DNA of 64,000 nt. Origin: an uncultured Bradyrhizobium sp. GTDB taxonomy: Bacteria > Pseudomonadota > Alphaproteobacteria > Rhizobiales > Xanthobacteraceae. The notes under the pieces are model-generated. The model saw nothing but the letters and a program-made list of their open reading frames with translations. It was not told where the DNA came from and did no database searches. Made by a program: the position numbers and the translations under genes. Positions 8,965-18,594 of the stretch are shown here, one piece after another. The stretch spans positions 124,001-188,000 of the forward strand of contig NZ_CAKZHY010000099.1 in NCBI RefSeq assembly GCF_936928535.1, in the 5' to 3' direction. Positions within the stretch are counted from its first letter, which is position 1. Every line of letters begins with the position of its first letter.

Positions 8965-9852
8965 ATGCATCTTCTCAAGGATAATTCTGGTGCAGACGGG
9001 CGGGATCCACGCGCCCTCGTTTCCGAGCAAATTCCCGTCGAGCTGACGGCGCCCAGCATGGACCATCTCGACCAGCTCGAGGCCCAGAGCATCTACATTT
9101 TCCGCGAGGCCTTTGCCCGTCTGAAGAAGATCGCCCTGCTGTGGTCGCTCGGCAAGGATTCCAACGTGATGATCTGGCTGGCGCGCAAGGCCTTCTTGGG
9201 CCGCGTGCCGTTCCCGGCGCTCCATGTCGACACCGGCAAGAAGTTTCCGGAGATGTATCGTTTCCGCGATCATTACGGGAAAGAGTGGGAGCTCGATCTA
9301 CGCGTCGAGCCCTGCCCGCCCATCGATGCCGTCGACCCGACGCTGCCGCCGGCCGCCCGTTCCGCCGCGCGCAAGACCGAAGGTCTCAAGATGGCGCTGG
9401 CCAAATACGGCTTTGACGGACTGATCGCCGGCATCCGCCGCGACGAGGAAGCCACCCGCGCCAAGGAGCGCGTGTTCTCGCCGCGCGGTCTCGAAGGCAA
9501 TTGGGACGTCCGCGACCAGCCGCCGGAATTCTGGGATCATTTCAACGCTTCGCCGCCGCAAGGCGCGCATCTGCGCATCCATCCGATCCTGCATTGGACC
9601 GAGGCCGACATCTGGGCCTACACCAAGCGCGAGAACATCCCGATCATCCCGCTCTACCTCGCCAAGGACGGCAAGCGCTATCGCTCGCTGGGCGATCAGG
9701 ACATCACCAATCCGGTCGCTTCAAACGCGTCGAACATCGACGAGATTTTGATCGAGCTCGAACAGACCAAGGTGCCGGAGCGTGCCGGCCGCGCGCTCGA
9801 CCACGAGACCGAAGACGCTTTCGAGCGCCTGCGCGTCGCCGGCTATCTCTGA
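8965..9852 (+). CDS. cysD: Sulfate adenylyltransferase subunit 2
   Basis: Start at the ATG at 8965; the family core begins at MDHLDQLEAQSIYIFREAF (9058). 295 residues. It is an N-type ATP pyrophosphatase with the PP-loop LLWSLGKDS and the downstream HVDTGKKFPEMYRFRD. With CysN it adenylates sulfate to APS, CysN driving the reaction by GTP hydrolysis. It lies 20 bp ahead of cysNC and is transcribed divergently from cysG. Confidence 0.92.
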   Translation: MHLLKDNSGADGRDPRALVSEQIPVELTAPSMDHLDQLEAQSIYIFREAFARLKKIALLWSLGKDSNVMIWLARKAFLGRVPFPALHVDTGKKFPEMYRFRDHYGKEWELDLRVEPCPPIDAVDPTLPPAARSAARKTEGLKMALAKYGFDGLIAGIRRDEEATRAKERVFSPRGLEGNWDVRDQPPEFWDHFNASPPQGAHLRIHPILHWTEADIWAYTKRENIPIIPLYLAKDGKRYRSLGDQDITNPVASNASNIDEILIELEQTKVPERAGRALDHETEDAFERLRVAGYL

Positions 9853-9872
9853 TTCAAGGACGCATCGCGGTC

Positions 9873-11789
9873 ATGAACATGCTCGTCACCCCCACCTCGC
9901 CCGCTACGCCGAACGGCACCACACGTCCGCAGGTCCGCATCGTCATCGTCGGCCATGTCGACCACGGCAAGTCGACATTGGTCGGCCGCCTCTTGCATGA
10001 GACCGGCAGCCTGCCCGACGGCAAGCTCGAAATGCTGAAGGCCGTCAGCGCGCGGCGCGGCATGCCGTTCGAATGGTCGTTCCTGCTCGACGCACTCCAG
10101 ACCGAGCGCGACCAGGGCATCACCATCGACACCACGCAGATCCGTTTCCGCACCAATTCGCGCGACATCGTGCTGATCGATGCGCCCGGCCATGCCGAAT
10201 TCCTGCGCAACATGATCACCGGCGCCTCGCAGGCCGATGGCGCGGTGCTGATCATCGACGCGCTGGAAGGCGTTCGCGACCAGACCCGCCGTCACGGCTA
10301 TCTGCTGCATCTGCTCGGCGTGAAGCAGGTCGCGGTGGTCGTCAACAAGATGGATCGCGTGGATTTCAGCGCCGATCGCTTCAAGGACATCAGCGACGAG
10401 ATCTCGGCGCATCTGAACGGCCTCGGCGTCAAGCCCACGGCGGTGATCCCGATTTCCGCACGCGACGGCGACGGCGTTGCCGAGCACACCGACCGCATCG
10501 GCTGGTACAAGGGACCGACCGTGGTCGAGGCACTCGATCGGCTCGAGCCGGCGCGGCCGCTGGAAGCGCTGGCGCTGCGCCTGCCGGTGCAGGCGATCTA
10601 CAAGTTCGACGACCGCCGCATCGTGGCGGGGCGTATCGAATCCGGCAGCCTGATTGCCGGCGACGAGATCGTGATCATGCCCGCCGGCAAGATCGCCAAG
10701 ATCAAGAGTGTCGAGAGCTGGCCGGTGACGCCGGCGCTGCTACGTCAGGGCGCCGGCCGCTCGGTCGGCATTACGCTCGACCGCGAATTGTTCATCGAGC
10801 GCGGCGATATCATCGCGCACGCGAACACTGCCCCGCGCGAAACGCGTCGGCTGCGCGCGCGCATCTTCTGGCTGCACGACAAGCCGCTCGCCAAGGGCGA
10901 CCAGCTGCTGGTGCGCTGCGGGCCGAAGGAAAGCCGCGCCACCGTGGTTGCGATCGAGAAGGCAGTCGATCCCGGTGAGCTCTCCAGCAGCGAAAACACG
11001 GCGATCGGCCGCAACCATGTCGGCGAGATCGACATCTCACTGTCGAGCTCGATCGCGACCGATCCCTACACGGAGAATCCGCGCACCGGCCGTCTCGTGA
11101 TCGAGGTCTCCGGGCGCATCGCCGGCGGCGGCCTCGTGCTGTCGGTCAATGCCGGCCAGCGCGCCGTGCCCGTCGATATCGTGCCGGTGGAATCGGCGCT
11201 GCGCCCCGATGAGCGTTCCGCGCGCTATCGCCACAACGGCGCCGTGGTCTGGCTCACCGGCCTGCCCGCCTCCGGCAAGTCGACGCTGGCGAAGGCGCTG
11301 GAGCGGCGCCTGTTCACCAATGGCGGCTCGCCGATCCTGCTCGACGGCGACACGCTGCGGGCCGGGCTCAACAGCGATCTCGGCTTCTCAGCACCTGATC
11401 GCAGCGAGAACATCCGCCGCCTCGCCGAGGTCGCGACGCATCTTGCCCGCAATGGCCATATTGCGATCGTCGCCGCCGTCTCCCCGGCGCGCGACGACCG
11501 CGCCATCGCGCGCCGCATCGCCGACACCGCGTTCCGCGAGATCCATGTCGCAACGCCGGCTGAGGTCTGCGAGGAGCGCGATCCCAAGGGCCACTACAAG
11601 AAGGCCCGCGCCGGTGCACTCGCATCATTCACGGGCATTGGCAAAGACTATGAGGCGCCTCAGGCCGCCGAGCTCGTGATCGATACGTCGACGCGGACGG
11701 TCGCCGATGCGGCGGATGAGATCGAGCAGATGTTGAAGGCATCAGGTGTGCTGTTCGACGAAGTCGTGGACCTCGCCGCGAATATATGA
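9873..11789 (+). CDS. cysNC: Bifunctional sulfate adenylyltransferase subunit 1 / adenylylsulfate kinase
   Basis: The start is ATG 9873 (MNMLVTPTSPATPNG); upstream in-frame sequence overlaps cysD and is not coding. 638 residues. The N-terminal two thirds is an EF-Tu-like GTPase (GHVDHGKS at 27-34, later NKMD). From about residue 445 comes an APS kinase domain with P-loop GLPASGKS near 462-469. The fusion is the NodQ/CysNC architecture: CysN activates sulfate with CysD, and CysC phosphorylates APS to PAPS. As the CysH here looks APS-type, the PAPS made may serve sulfation (inference). Confidence 0.93.
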   Translation: MNMLVTPTSPATPNGTTRPQVRIVIVGHVDHGKSTLVGRLLHETGSLPDGKLEMLKAVSARRGMPFEWSFLLDALQTERDQGITIDTTQIRFRTNSRDIVLIDAPGHAEFLRNMITGASQADGAVLIIDALEGVRDQTRRHGYLLHLLGVKQVAVVVNKMDRVDFSADRFKDISDEISAHLNGLGVKPTAVIPISARDGDGVAEHTDRIGWYKGPTVVEALDRLEPARPLEALALRLPVQAIYKFDDRRIVAGRIESGSLIAGDEIVIMPAGKIAKIKSVESWPVTPALLRQGAGRSVGITLDRELFIERGDIIAHANTAPRETRRLRARIFWLHDKPLAKGDQLLVRCGPKESRATVVAIEKAVDPGELSSSENTAIGRNHVGEIDISLSSSIATDPYTENPRTGRLVIEVSGRIAGGGLVLSVNAGQRAVPVDIVPVESALRPDERSARYRHNGAVVWLTGLPASGKSTLAKALERRLFTNGGSPILLDGDTLRAGLNSDLGFSAPDRSENIRRLAEVATHLARNGHIAIVAAVSPARDDRAIARRIADTAFREIHVATPAEVCEERDPKGHYKKARAGALASFTGIGKDYEAPQAAELVIDTSTRTVADAADEIEQMLKASGVLFDEVVDLAANI

Positions 11790-12164
11790 GGCGCGTGCTC
11801 CTTCGAGGGCACACTCCGCAGCTCACGAACGGTGTCGTCCTGGCGAACGCCAGGACCCGTACCGCGTGATCTCTCGACAACGGTCGGCCGAACTACCGGA
11901 CATCGATCCTCCGCCAAACTCCTCCCTGGGGTAATGGGTCTTGGCGTTCGCCAGGACGACGAGAGAGATTGCCCCTTAGCTTCTGTGGGACCGGGCTCGA
12001 CTGGCCGCCCACCTTTTCTTGACATTTTGACAAGCCTCTGGGGGTCTTCTCACCGCCCCGATTTTGAGGCTAATAGGTCCCGAAAGCCGCCCCAAGCGGG
12101 CGCATTTTGCTGCTGTCGGGTCAAAAGCAGCCAAAAACAGCCATTTCCAACAAGAAAGCCCATC
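11790..12164. other. 375-bp intergenic region ahead of glcB
   Basis: The first part carries a palindromic repeat (11834-11960, listed separately). The rest is the leader of the malate synthase gene. TTGACATTTTGACAA near 12013 contains a possible -35 hexamer but no convincing -10. No gene was found here. Confidence 0.5.
11834..11960. repeat. Palindromic intergenic repeat (type A, copy 1)
   Basis: A 127-bp element. The left end (GTCGTCCTGGCGAACG then CCAGGACCC) is the inverse of the right end (GGGTCTTGGCG then TTCGCCAGGACGAC). Each end is itself a small palindrome (CTGGCG-AAC-GCCAG). A second copy with the same ends is at 25802-25923. The layout resembles bacterial interspersed mosaic elements. 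Confidence 0.8.
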
Positions 12165-14330
12165 ATGAAACGCGTCGACGCCCACGGATTGCAGATCGCC
12201 CCCGTCCTTTTCGATTTCATCGCCAAGGAAGCCGCCCCGAAAACCGGGATCGCGCCGGATGCGTTCTGGGCCGGGGTTGCAGGGATCATCAAGGACCTCG
12301 GGCCGAAGAACCGCGCGCTGCTGGCGGTCCGCGACGCGCTCCAGGCCAAGATCGACGACTGGCACCGCGCCCACAAGGGCAAGGCGTTCGACCTCGACGC
12401 CTATACCGCTTTCCTGAAGGAAATCGGCTATCTCGTCCCGGAGCCGGCGACGCAGAAGGTCGAGACCGCCAATGTCGACGAGGAAATCGGCAAGATCTGC
12501 GGCCCGCAGCTGGTCGTGCCGCTCACCAATGCGCGCTACGCGCTGAACGCGGCGAATGCGCGCTGGGGCTCGCTCTATGACGCCTTCTACGGCACCGACG
12601 CGATCCCGCACGATCCGTCCGAGAGCGGCAAGGGCTACAACAAGGCGCGCGGCGACAAAGTGATCGCCAAGGCCAAGGCGTTCCTCGACGCGGCCGTGCC
12701 GCTCGCGACCGGCAGCCACACCGACGTCACCGCCTATAGCGTCGTCGCGGGCCAACTCGCGGTGAAGCTGAAGAGCGGCAATGCCACCGCGCTGAAGAAC
12801 GCCGCGCAGTTCGCCGGCTTCCAGGGCGACGCGGGGGCACCTTCCGCCGTGCTGCTCGTGAACAACGGCCTGCACGTCGAGGTGACGATCAACCGTGGCA
12901 GCGCGATCGGCAAAGACGATCCGGCTGGCGTCGCCGATATGGTGATGGAGGCCGCGGTCTCCACGATTCTCGACATGGAAGACTCGGTTGCGGCGGTCGA
13001 CGCCGAAGACAAGGTGCTGGTCTACCGCAACACGCTCGGCCTGATGAACGGCACCTTGTCGGCAGATTTCGAGAAGGGCGGTAAGACGCTGACGCGCTCG
13101 CTCAACGCCGACCGCTCCTACAAGACGCCTGACGGCAAGGGCGAGGTCAAGCTGCACGGCCGCAGCCTGCTCCTGATGCGCAATTGCGGTCACCACATGT
13201 TCACCGACGCGGTGCTGGACGAAGCCGGCGAGGAAGTCCCCGAGGGCCTGCTCGATGCTGCCGTCTCCGGGCTTCTTGCCATTCACGACCTCAAGGGCAA
13301 CTCCAAGGTCAAGAATAGCCGCACCGGCTCGGCCTATATCGTCAAGCCGAAGATGCACGGCCCGGACGAAGTCTCGTTCACCTGCGAGATTTTCGACCGC
13401 GTCGAGAAGATGTTGTCGCTGCCGGAGAACACGCTCAAGGTCGGCATCATGGACGAGGAGCGGCGCACCACCGTCAACCTCAAGGCCTGTATCCAGCGCG
13501 CCTCCAAGCGCATCATGTTCATCAACACCGGCTTCCTCGACCGCACCGGCGACGAGATCCACACCTCGATGGAAGCGGGCCCGATGATCCGCAAGAACGA
13601 GATGAAGGCGCAGGCCTGGATCAAGGCCTATGAGGACTGGAACGTCGACATGGGCCTGATCCACGGCTTGCCCGGCCATGCCCAGATCGGCAAAGGCATG
13701 TGGGCTGCCCCCGACAAGATGGCGGACATGCTGGCGCAGAAGATCGCGCATCCCCAGGCCGGCGCCACCACGGCGTGGGTGCCCTCGCCGACCGCGGCGA
13801 CCCTGCACGCGCTGCATTATCACCAGGTCAACGTCATCGCGCGCCAGCAGGAGCTGACCAAGGGCGGGCCACGCGCCAAGCTCTCGGACATCCTCACCAT
13901 TCCGGTGTCGAAGTCGAACTGGGCGCCCGATGACGTCAAGCAGGAGATCGACAACAACTGCCAGGGCATTTTGGGCTACGTCGTGCGCTGGATCGACCAG
14001 GGCGTTGGCTGCTCCAAGGTGCCCGACATCCATGATGTCGGCCTGATGGAAGACCGCGCGACACTGCGCATCTCCAGCCAGCATCTCGCCAACTGGCTGC
14101 ACCAGGGCGTCATCACCGAAGCGCAGGTGATGGAATCCTTGAAGCGCATGGCCGTCGTCGTCGACAAGCAGAACGCGGGCGATGCGATCTACAAGCCGAT
14201 GGCGCCCGCCTTCGACGGCGTCGCCTTCAAGGCCGCCTGCGACTTGATCTTCAAAGGCCGCGAGCAGCCGAACGGCTACACCGAGTACATCCTCACCGCC
14301 CGCCGCCGCGAAGCGAAGGCGCTGGGCTGA
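12165..14330 (+). CDS. glcB: Malate synthase G
   Basis: Start ATG 12165 (MKRVDAHGLQIAPVLFDF) gives 721 residues, the usual length of malate synthase G (about 723). Family blocks are clear: LLVNNGLHVEV, MEDSVAAVDAEDK, GIMDEERRTTVNL, FINTGFLDRTGDEIHTSME and the C-terminal NCQGILGYVVRWIDQGVGCSKVPDI. It condenses glyoxylate with acetyl-CoA to malate in the glyoxylate bypass. It is a single gene, followed at once by a strong terminator. Confidence 0.96.
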   Translation: MKRVDAHGLQIAPVLFDFIAKEAAPKTGIAPDAFWAGVAGIIKDLGPKNRALLAVRDALQAKIDDWHRAHKGKAFDLDAYTAFLKEIGYLVPEPATQKVETANVDEEIGKICGPQLVVPLTNARYALNAANARWGSLYDAFYGTDAIPHDPSESGKGYNKARGDKVIAKAKAFLDAAVPLATGSHTDVTAYSVVAGQLAVKLKSGNATALKNAAQFAGFQGDAGAPSAVLLVNNGLHVEVTINRGSAIGKDDPAGVADMVMEAAVSTILDMEDSVAAVDAEDKVLVYRNTLGLMNGTLSADFEKGGKTLTRSLNADRSYKTPDGKGEVKLHGRSLLLMRNCGHHMFTDAVLDEAGEEVPEGLLDAAVSGLLAIHDLKGNSKVKNSRTGSAYIVKPKMHGPDEVSFTCEIFDRVEKMLSLPENTLKVGIMDEERRTTVNLKACIQRASKRIMFINTGFLDRTGDEIHTSMEAGPMIRKNEMKAQAWIKAYEDWNVDMGLIHGLPGHAQIGKGMWAAPDKMADMLAQKIAHPQAGATTAWVPSPTAATLHALHYHQVNVIARQQELTKGGPRAKLSDILTIPVSKSNWAPDDVKQEIDNNCQGILGYVVRWIDQGVGCSKVPDIHDVGLMEDRATLRISSQHLANWLHQGVITEAQVMESLKRMAVVVDKQNAGDAIYKPMAPAFDGVAFKAACDLIFKGREQPNGYTEYILTARRREAKALG

Positions 14331-14351
14331 TAGATCAGCTTACGCGACATC

Positions 14352-14380
14352 AAAGCCCCGGTGTGAACCGGGGCTTTTTT
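14352..14380 (+). terminator. Rho-independent terminator of glcB
   Basis: AAAGCCCCGG, then GTGTGAA, then CCGGGGCTTTTTT: a GC-rich stem with a run of T, starting 21 bp after the glcB stop. Confidence 0.9.
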
Positions 14381-14413
14381 GCTGGGCATCCGGCCTGCGG
14401 CCACTTGGTCCCG

Positions 14414-14569
14414 CTAGAACACCGCGAGATATTTCAGCAGCGAGACGATGCCGATGATGATGACGATGACGCGCGCGATCTGCTTGGCGCGGCCGTCCAT
14501 CGGCAGCATGTTGATCAGATACAGCACGAGAATGACGACGAGAAAGGTGACGAGTACGCCGACCAGCAT
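14414..14569 (-). CDS. Small membrane protein, Thivi_2564-type (51 aa)
   Basis: A 51-residue ORF read by hand on the minus strand from the ATG at 14567-14569, with Shine-Dalgarno GAAGGGGG just upstream. It has two hydrophobic helices (MLVGVLVTFLVVILVLYLI and VIVIIIGIVSLLKYLAVF) joined by the polar MLPMDGRAKQIAR. This matches my memory of the Thivi_2564 family of tiny membrane proteins common in alphaproteobacteria; function unknown. It lies head-on to glcB. Confidence 0.8.
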   Translation of the reverse strand: MLVGVLVTFLVVILVLYLINMLPMDGRAKQIARVIVIIIGIVSLLKYLAVF

Positions 14570-14841
14570 CGCGAGGCCCCCTTCAGGCAAATTGCTAACG
14601 AGACCCTAACGCCTGTCTCGCGTCCAAGTTCCATCGACGCAACCTATTGCAACTTCTGGTAAATGCGTAATTCTACCGGCACACGGCCTGCCTAAAATTT
14701 TACCCTTTTCATTTCAGATGTCGAAACCGTGCGCTCCGCGCTGCGAACGGTATGTGATTGCCGATCCGCTCACACCCCATTGCTCTCGATTTTGCCCGGG
14801 CGTCGCGGCCGAACCTTGAAATGGGAATTGGGGAGACTTCG

Positions 14842-16935
14842 ATGCTCAATCGCCTGACCGTGTCCGCGCTTCTGAAGGCCGTGATCGCGATCACGTCGAT
14901 CTGCGTGGTGATCGCGCTGTCGCTCACCGCCTGGGACTCATGGAATCGTCTCAAGACCACGAACCGCATTTCGCAGATCGCCGATGCCTCCGCCGATCTG
15001 TTCAAGGCGATGCACAATCTACGCACCGACCGCTCGACCACCAACCGGCTGCTCAATTCGACCGAGCCGATGGATTCCGAGATCGAGAAATATCTGCGCG
15101 GGATCCGGGATGCCGAGATGCCTGCCATGGCGCACGCACTCGAGCTGCTCCCGACGATGGACTTCCCGCAATCCGGGACGATGGTGCCCGAGCTCGCGCG
15201 TCTCCACAAGTTGCTGACCGATGAGCAGAAGCAGTTCTGGGAGGACGTCGCCAAGCCGAAAGCGCAGCGCCGCGCCGGCCTGCCGAAGGAATACATGGAG
15301 ACGACGCAGGGGCTGCTCGACACGCTCGACAAGCTCTCGAACGTGCTGGCCGCTGCCGTCAATCACCAGGATGCTGCGATCGATCAGTTGCTCGCGATCA
15401 AGCAGAACGCCTGGCTGCTCCGCAACACCGGCGGCGAAGCTTCGCTGATCATCTCGACCGGGCTCAGCGCCGGCCGTATCGCACCGGAAGCCCGCCTCGC
15501 CTACACCCAGTTCGTCGGCGGAACGGCCGCAGCGTGGAAGGCGGTGGAATTGTCGGCCTCGGGGATGCAGCTTCCGCCGGCGCTGTCATCCGCTCTGACC
15601 GCGGTCCAGAGCGCCTATTTCGATCCGCAATATCTGGCCCTTCGCGATCGCCTGGCGAATGCACTCACCGCGGGTGAAAAGGCCGAGATGACCGCCAATC
15701 AGTGGACGCCCGTCACGGTGGGCCGCCTGTCCGCCGCGGTGGCCGTGGCCGAGACCGCGCTCGACGCCGCCAGGAGCTACACGCAGGAACAGCGCTCCGC
15801 GGCGCAGCGTGCGCTGACCGTGCAGCTGGTGCTGCTGGCGCTCGCTATCGGCCTCGCCGTCGGCGCGAACGTGCTGATCAGCCGCCGCGTGATCATTCCG
15901 CTCAACATGATCCGCGACGCCATGCTCAAGGTCGCCGGCGGCGATCTCGCCGTCGACAGCGGCTATCTCGATCGCAACGACGAAATCGGTGCGCTCGCCG
16001 GCGCGCTGGAGACCTTCAAGCAGCAGGCCGCCGACAAGCTCAGGATCGAGGAGCATGAGCGCGAACGCAATGCAGGCGCTGCCGCCCGCCAGCGTGCCGT
16101 GGAAGCCTATGTCGGGGAGTTCGAAGGTGCGGTGCGCAAGACGCTGGGCGAGCTGAACGATGCGTCGGGGCGGATGCGCAAGACGTCGGGTGACCTGTCC
16201 GCCGTGTCGCGCCAGACCAACGACCGCGTGCAGATTGCCGGCAAGGCCTCCAGCGACGCCTCGATGAGCGTCGATAGCGTTGCGGCCGCTGCAGAAGAGC
16301 TCTCGGCCTCGATCAACGATATCAGCCAGCAGGCCGCGCATGCTGCCGGCATCGCCGGCCGCGCCGTCACGCAGGCACGCGAGACTGACGGCACGGTGCA
16401 GGGCCTGCAGAAGTCGGCCGGGCGCATCGGCGAGGTCGTCGGCCTGATCAACACCATCGCGGCGCAGACCAATCTGCTCGCGCTCAACGCCACCATCGAG
16501 GCCGCCCGCGCCGGCGAAGCTGGCCGCGGCTTTGCCGTGGTCGCCTCGGAGGTGAAGTCGCTGGCGAGCCAGACTGCGAAGGCGACGGAAGAGATCTCCG
16601 AACAGATCGCCGACATCCAGAAGGTCGCAGGCGATGCCATCCACGCGATCCAGACCATCGGCGGCATCATCGGCGAGGTCAACGAGGTCGCGACCGCGAT
16701 CGCCGCGGCCGTGCAGGAGCAGGGTGCGGCCACGCAAGAAATCACCCGCAGCACGCAATTCGCGGCGCAGGGCACCCGCAATGTCTCCGACAACATCACC
16801 GGCGTGAAGGCCGATGCGGATGCCGCAGCCGCGGCGGCCGACAATGTGAAAAGCGCCTCCGAGATGCTGGAATCCCAGAGCAACCAGCTCGGCCACGAGG
16901 TCTCCGACTTCCTCGGCAGGATCCGCGCAGCGTAA
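14842..16935 (+). CDS. Methyl-accepting chemotaxis protein
   Basis: Start ATG 14842, with GGGGAGA 6 bp upstream; 697 residues. TM1 is near residues 10-32, followed by a long (~300 residue) periplasmic helical sensor domain, TM2 near 330-350, and a HAMP domain with the DEIGALAGALETFK pattern. The C-terminal signalling domain has the conserved hairpin tip (INTIAAQTNLLALNATIEAA, then RAGEAGRGFAVVASEV). It should signal through CheA/CheW; no che genes are nearby. The ligand is unknown. Confidence 0.92.
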   Translation: MLNRLTVSALLKAVIAITSICVVIALSLTAWDSWNRLKTTNRISQIADASADLFKAMHNLRTDRSTTNRLLNSTEPMDSEIEKYLRGIRDAEMPAMAHALELLPTMDFPQSGTMVPELARLHKLLTDEQKQFWEDVAKPKAQRRAGLPKEYMETTQGLLDTLDKLSNVLAAAVNHQDAAIDQLLAIKQNAWLLRNTGGEASLIISTGLSAGRIAPEARLAYTQFVGGTAAAWKAVELSASGMQLPPALSSALTAVQSAYFDPQYLALRDRLANALTAGEKAEMTANQWTPVTVGRLSAAVAVAETALDAARSYTQEQRSAAQRALTVQLVLLALAIGLAVGANVLISRRVIIPLNMIRDAMLKVAGGDLAVDSGYLDRNDEIGALAGALETFKQQAADKLRIEEHERERNAGAAARQRAVEAYVGEFEGAVRKTLGELNDASGRMRKTSGDLSAVSRQTNDRVQIAGKASSDASMSVDSVAAAAEELSASINDISQQAAHAAGIAGRAVTQARETDGTVQGLQKSAGRIGEVVGLINTIAAQTNLLALNATIEAARAGEAGRGFAVVASEVKSLASQTAKATEEISEQIADIQKVAGDAIHAIQTIGGIIGEVNEVATAIAAAVQEQGAATQEITRSTQFAAQGTRNVSDNITGVKADADAAAAAADNVKSASEMLESQSNQLGHEVSDFLGRIRAA

Positions 16936-16941
16936 GCCGCG

Positions 16942-17610
16942 CTACTCCTTCGCGACCACCGGCACCTGGCGGAACTTGGCGCGCATCTTCTCCGGGAGCG
17001 GCGAGAAGTTCATCGCGACGCCGCGGCGGTCGTTGGCGTTGCGGTTGGCGACGACCAGGCCGTCGCTACCCGCAACGATGTCGCCCTTGCGCAGGGTCGG
17101 GTCGTCCTCGATCTTGACCTGCGCAAGCCCGACGGGATCCTTGCCATTGCAAGTGCAGCCCGCGACAATCTCATTGCGATAGCGGAAGGCATTGGGCAGG
17201 TCGGAATAGGACTTGCCCTTGTCCGTGGTGGCATCGTCGATATCGTTGCCATAGACCAGGGACGTCTCTGAAGCCGGGCAGAAGCTCTTGCAGGATTGTG
17301 CCTTGCTTTCGGCATCCGCACCTTGCGCCGGGAAATAGCGGCCATCGCAGCCGCGCACGCAATAGGCCGTGCCGCCGCCGTAGGAGGCGCGCTGGCGCGG
17401 CGCATCATAACGCGGCATGTCGTCGCTCGGGGAGGGTACGCGAATCTCCGGCGGCGGCCGCATGCGGAAGCCGCCGAACAGCGCCGAGAAGAAATCTTCC
17501 GCATGCGCTGCAGGCGTCAGCGTCAGGCCGAGGGAAGCGATCGTGACGAACGCGGCCGTCCCCCCAGCCAGCTTGCTGATCGAACGTCTCATCATGTGAC
17601 CTCGCTTCAA
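16942..17610 (-). CDS. DUF2865 secreted protein
   Basis: 222 residues with an N-terminal signal peptide (hydrophobic segment ending near AAHAEDFFSALFGG). The mature part has six cysteines, including YCVRGCDGRYFP and CKSFCPASE, the signature of DUF2865, a family largely limited to Bradyrhizobium relatives. It likely acts in the periplasm with disulfides. It starts 3 bp after the L,D-transpeptidase stop, so the two form an operon. Starts at 17595 or 17592 (MMRRS) are possible. Confidence 0.85.
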   Translation of the reverse strand: MKRGHMMRRSISKLAGGTAAFVTIASLGLTLTPAAHAEDFFSALFGGFRMRPPPEIRVPSPSDDMPRYDAPRQRASYGGGTAYCVRGCDGRYFPAQGADAESKAQSCKSFCPASETSLVYGNDIDDATTDKGKSYSDLPNAFRYRNEIVAGCTCNGKDPVGLAQVKIEDDPTLRKGDIVAGSDGLVVANRNANDRRGVAMNFSPLPEKMRAKFRQVPVVAKE

Positions 17611-17613
17611 CTC

Positions 17614-18387
17614 TTAGTCCACTGTCGACGACGGGATGTTCAGCGCCTGGCGTCCCGAGGGCGACGTCGTCACCGCCGGTCGCTTGCGCACCGGATCACC
17701 GCCGCGCGCCATCAGCGGCGCGTTCTTCGGCAGCACCACGACCTTGGCGCCGACGCTGACGCGGCTGAACAGGTCAGTGACATCCTCATTGGTGAGGCGG
17801 ATGCAGCCGGACGAAACGAACTTGCCGATCGTGGTAGGATCGTTGGTGCCGTGGATGCGGTATTCGCTGGAGCCGAGATACATCGCGCGCGCACCAAGCG
17901 GATTGCCCGGGCCGCCTGCGACAAAGCGCGGCAGATAAGGCTGGCGCGCGATCATCTCTGCCGGGGGATGCCAATCCGGCCATTCGGCCTTGCGGCTGAT
18001 GCTCTGCACGCCCGACCAGGTGAATCCCTCGCGGCCGACGCCGACGCCGTAGCGCATCGCGCGCCCGTTACCGAGCACGTAATAGAGATAGGTGTTGGCG
18101 GTATCGATGACGATGGTGCCGGCGGGCTCATTGCGGTCGAAGCTCACGACCTGCCGGCGCAGCCGATCGGGCAGCACGGCATCTTCGTCGGTGGCCTCGG
18201 GCGCCTCACTGGCATAGCCCTGCGAAATAATGGTCTGGTCCTGAGGATAGGTCTGCGGCTGTAGCGGCGCATAGCCAAATGTCTGCGCGTGAGCCGCGAA
18301 TGGCACGGTCAGCAAAGCTGTCGCGAAGGCACAAGCGGTGACGACGCGCGGCGAGAAGCTGCGACGGACGACGGAGAACTTTGTCAT
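17614..18387 (-). CDS. L,D-transpeptidase (YkuD domain)
   Basis: The start is placed at ATG 18387 (MTKFSVVRR), giving a clean signal peptide (VVTACAFATALLTVPFAAHA) and about 257 residues. The YkuD catalytic motif is present: HGTN, then SSGCIRLTNEDV with the nucleophilic cysteine. It makes 3-3 peptidoglycan crosslinks or anchors proteins to peptidoglycan in the periplasm. It is the first gene of an operon with the DUF2865 protein. Confidence 0.91.
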   Translation of the reverse strand: MTKFSVVRRSFSPRVVTACAFATALLTVPFAAHAQTFGYAPLQPQTYPQDQTIISQGYASEAPEATDEDAVLPDRLRRQVVSFDRNEPAGTIVIDTANTYLYYVLGNGRAMRYGVGVGREGFTWSGVQSISRKAEWPDWHPPAEMIARQPYLPRFVAGGPGNPLGARAMYLGSSEYRIHGTNDPTTIGKFVSSGCIRLTNEDVTDLFSRVSVGAKVVVLPKNAPLMARGGDPVRKRPAVTTSPSGRQALNIPSSTVD

Positions 18388-18594
18388 GTGCTGCCCCGTT
18401 GGATGTGTGCATCTGGGTGATGCTGCTGGCCGGTAAACGCTGGAGCGCCGACTCAAGTTCCGCCGCCATCTGCGGCGGACGTGTCACAGTCAAGCGAGCG
18501 CAACTTCACGAAGCCGCGATGGAACCCCGGCACCCCACGCGCGTTCTCCTGTGAGCAATGGGCGCGCGGAGGCTTCCGTGCGGGGAGAGATATT

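Noticed and set aside
9501..9872. Extended N-terminus of cysNC
   Set aside because: It overlaps cysD in another frame and is Arg-rich shadow sequence; the family start is at 9873.
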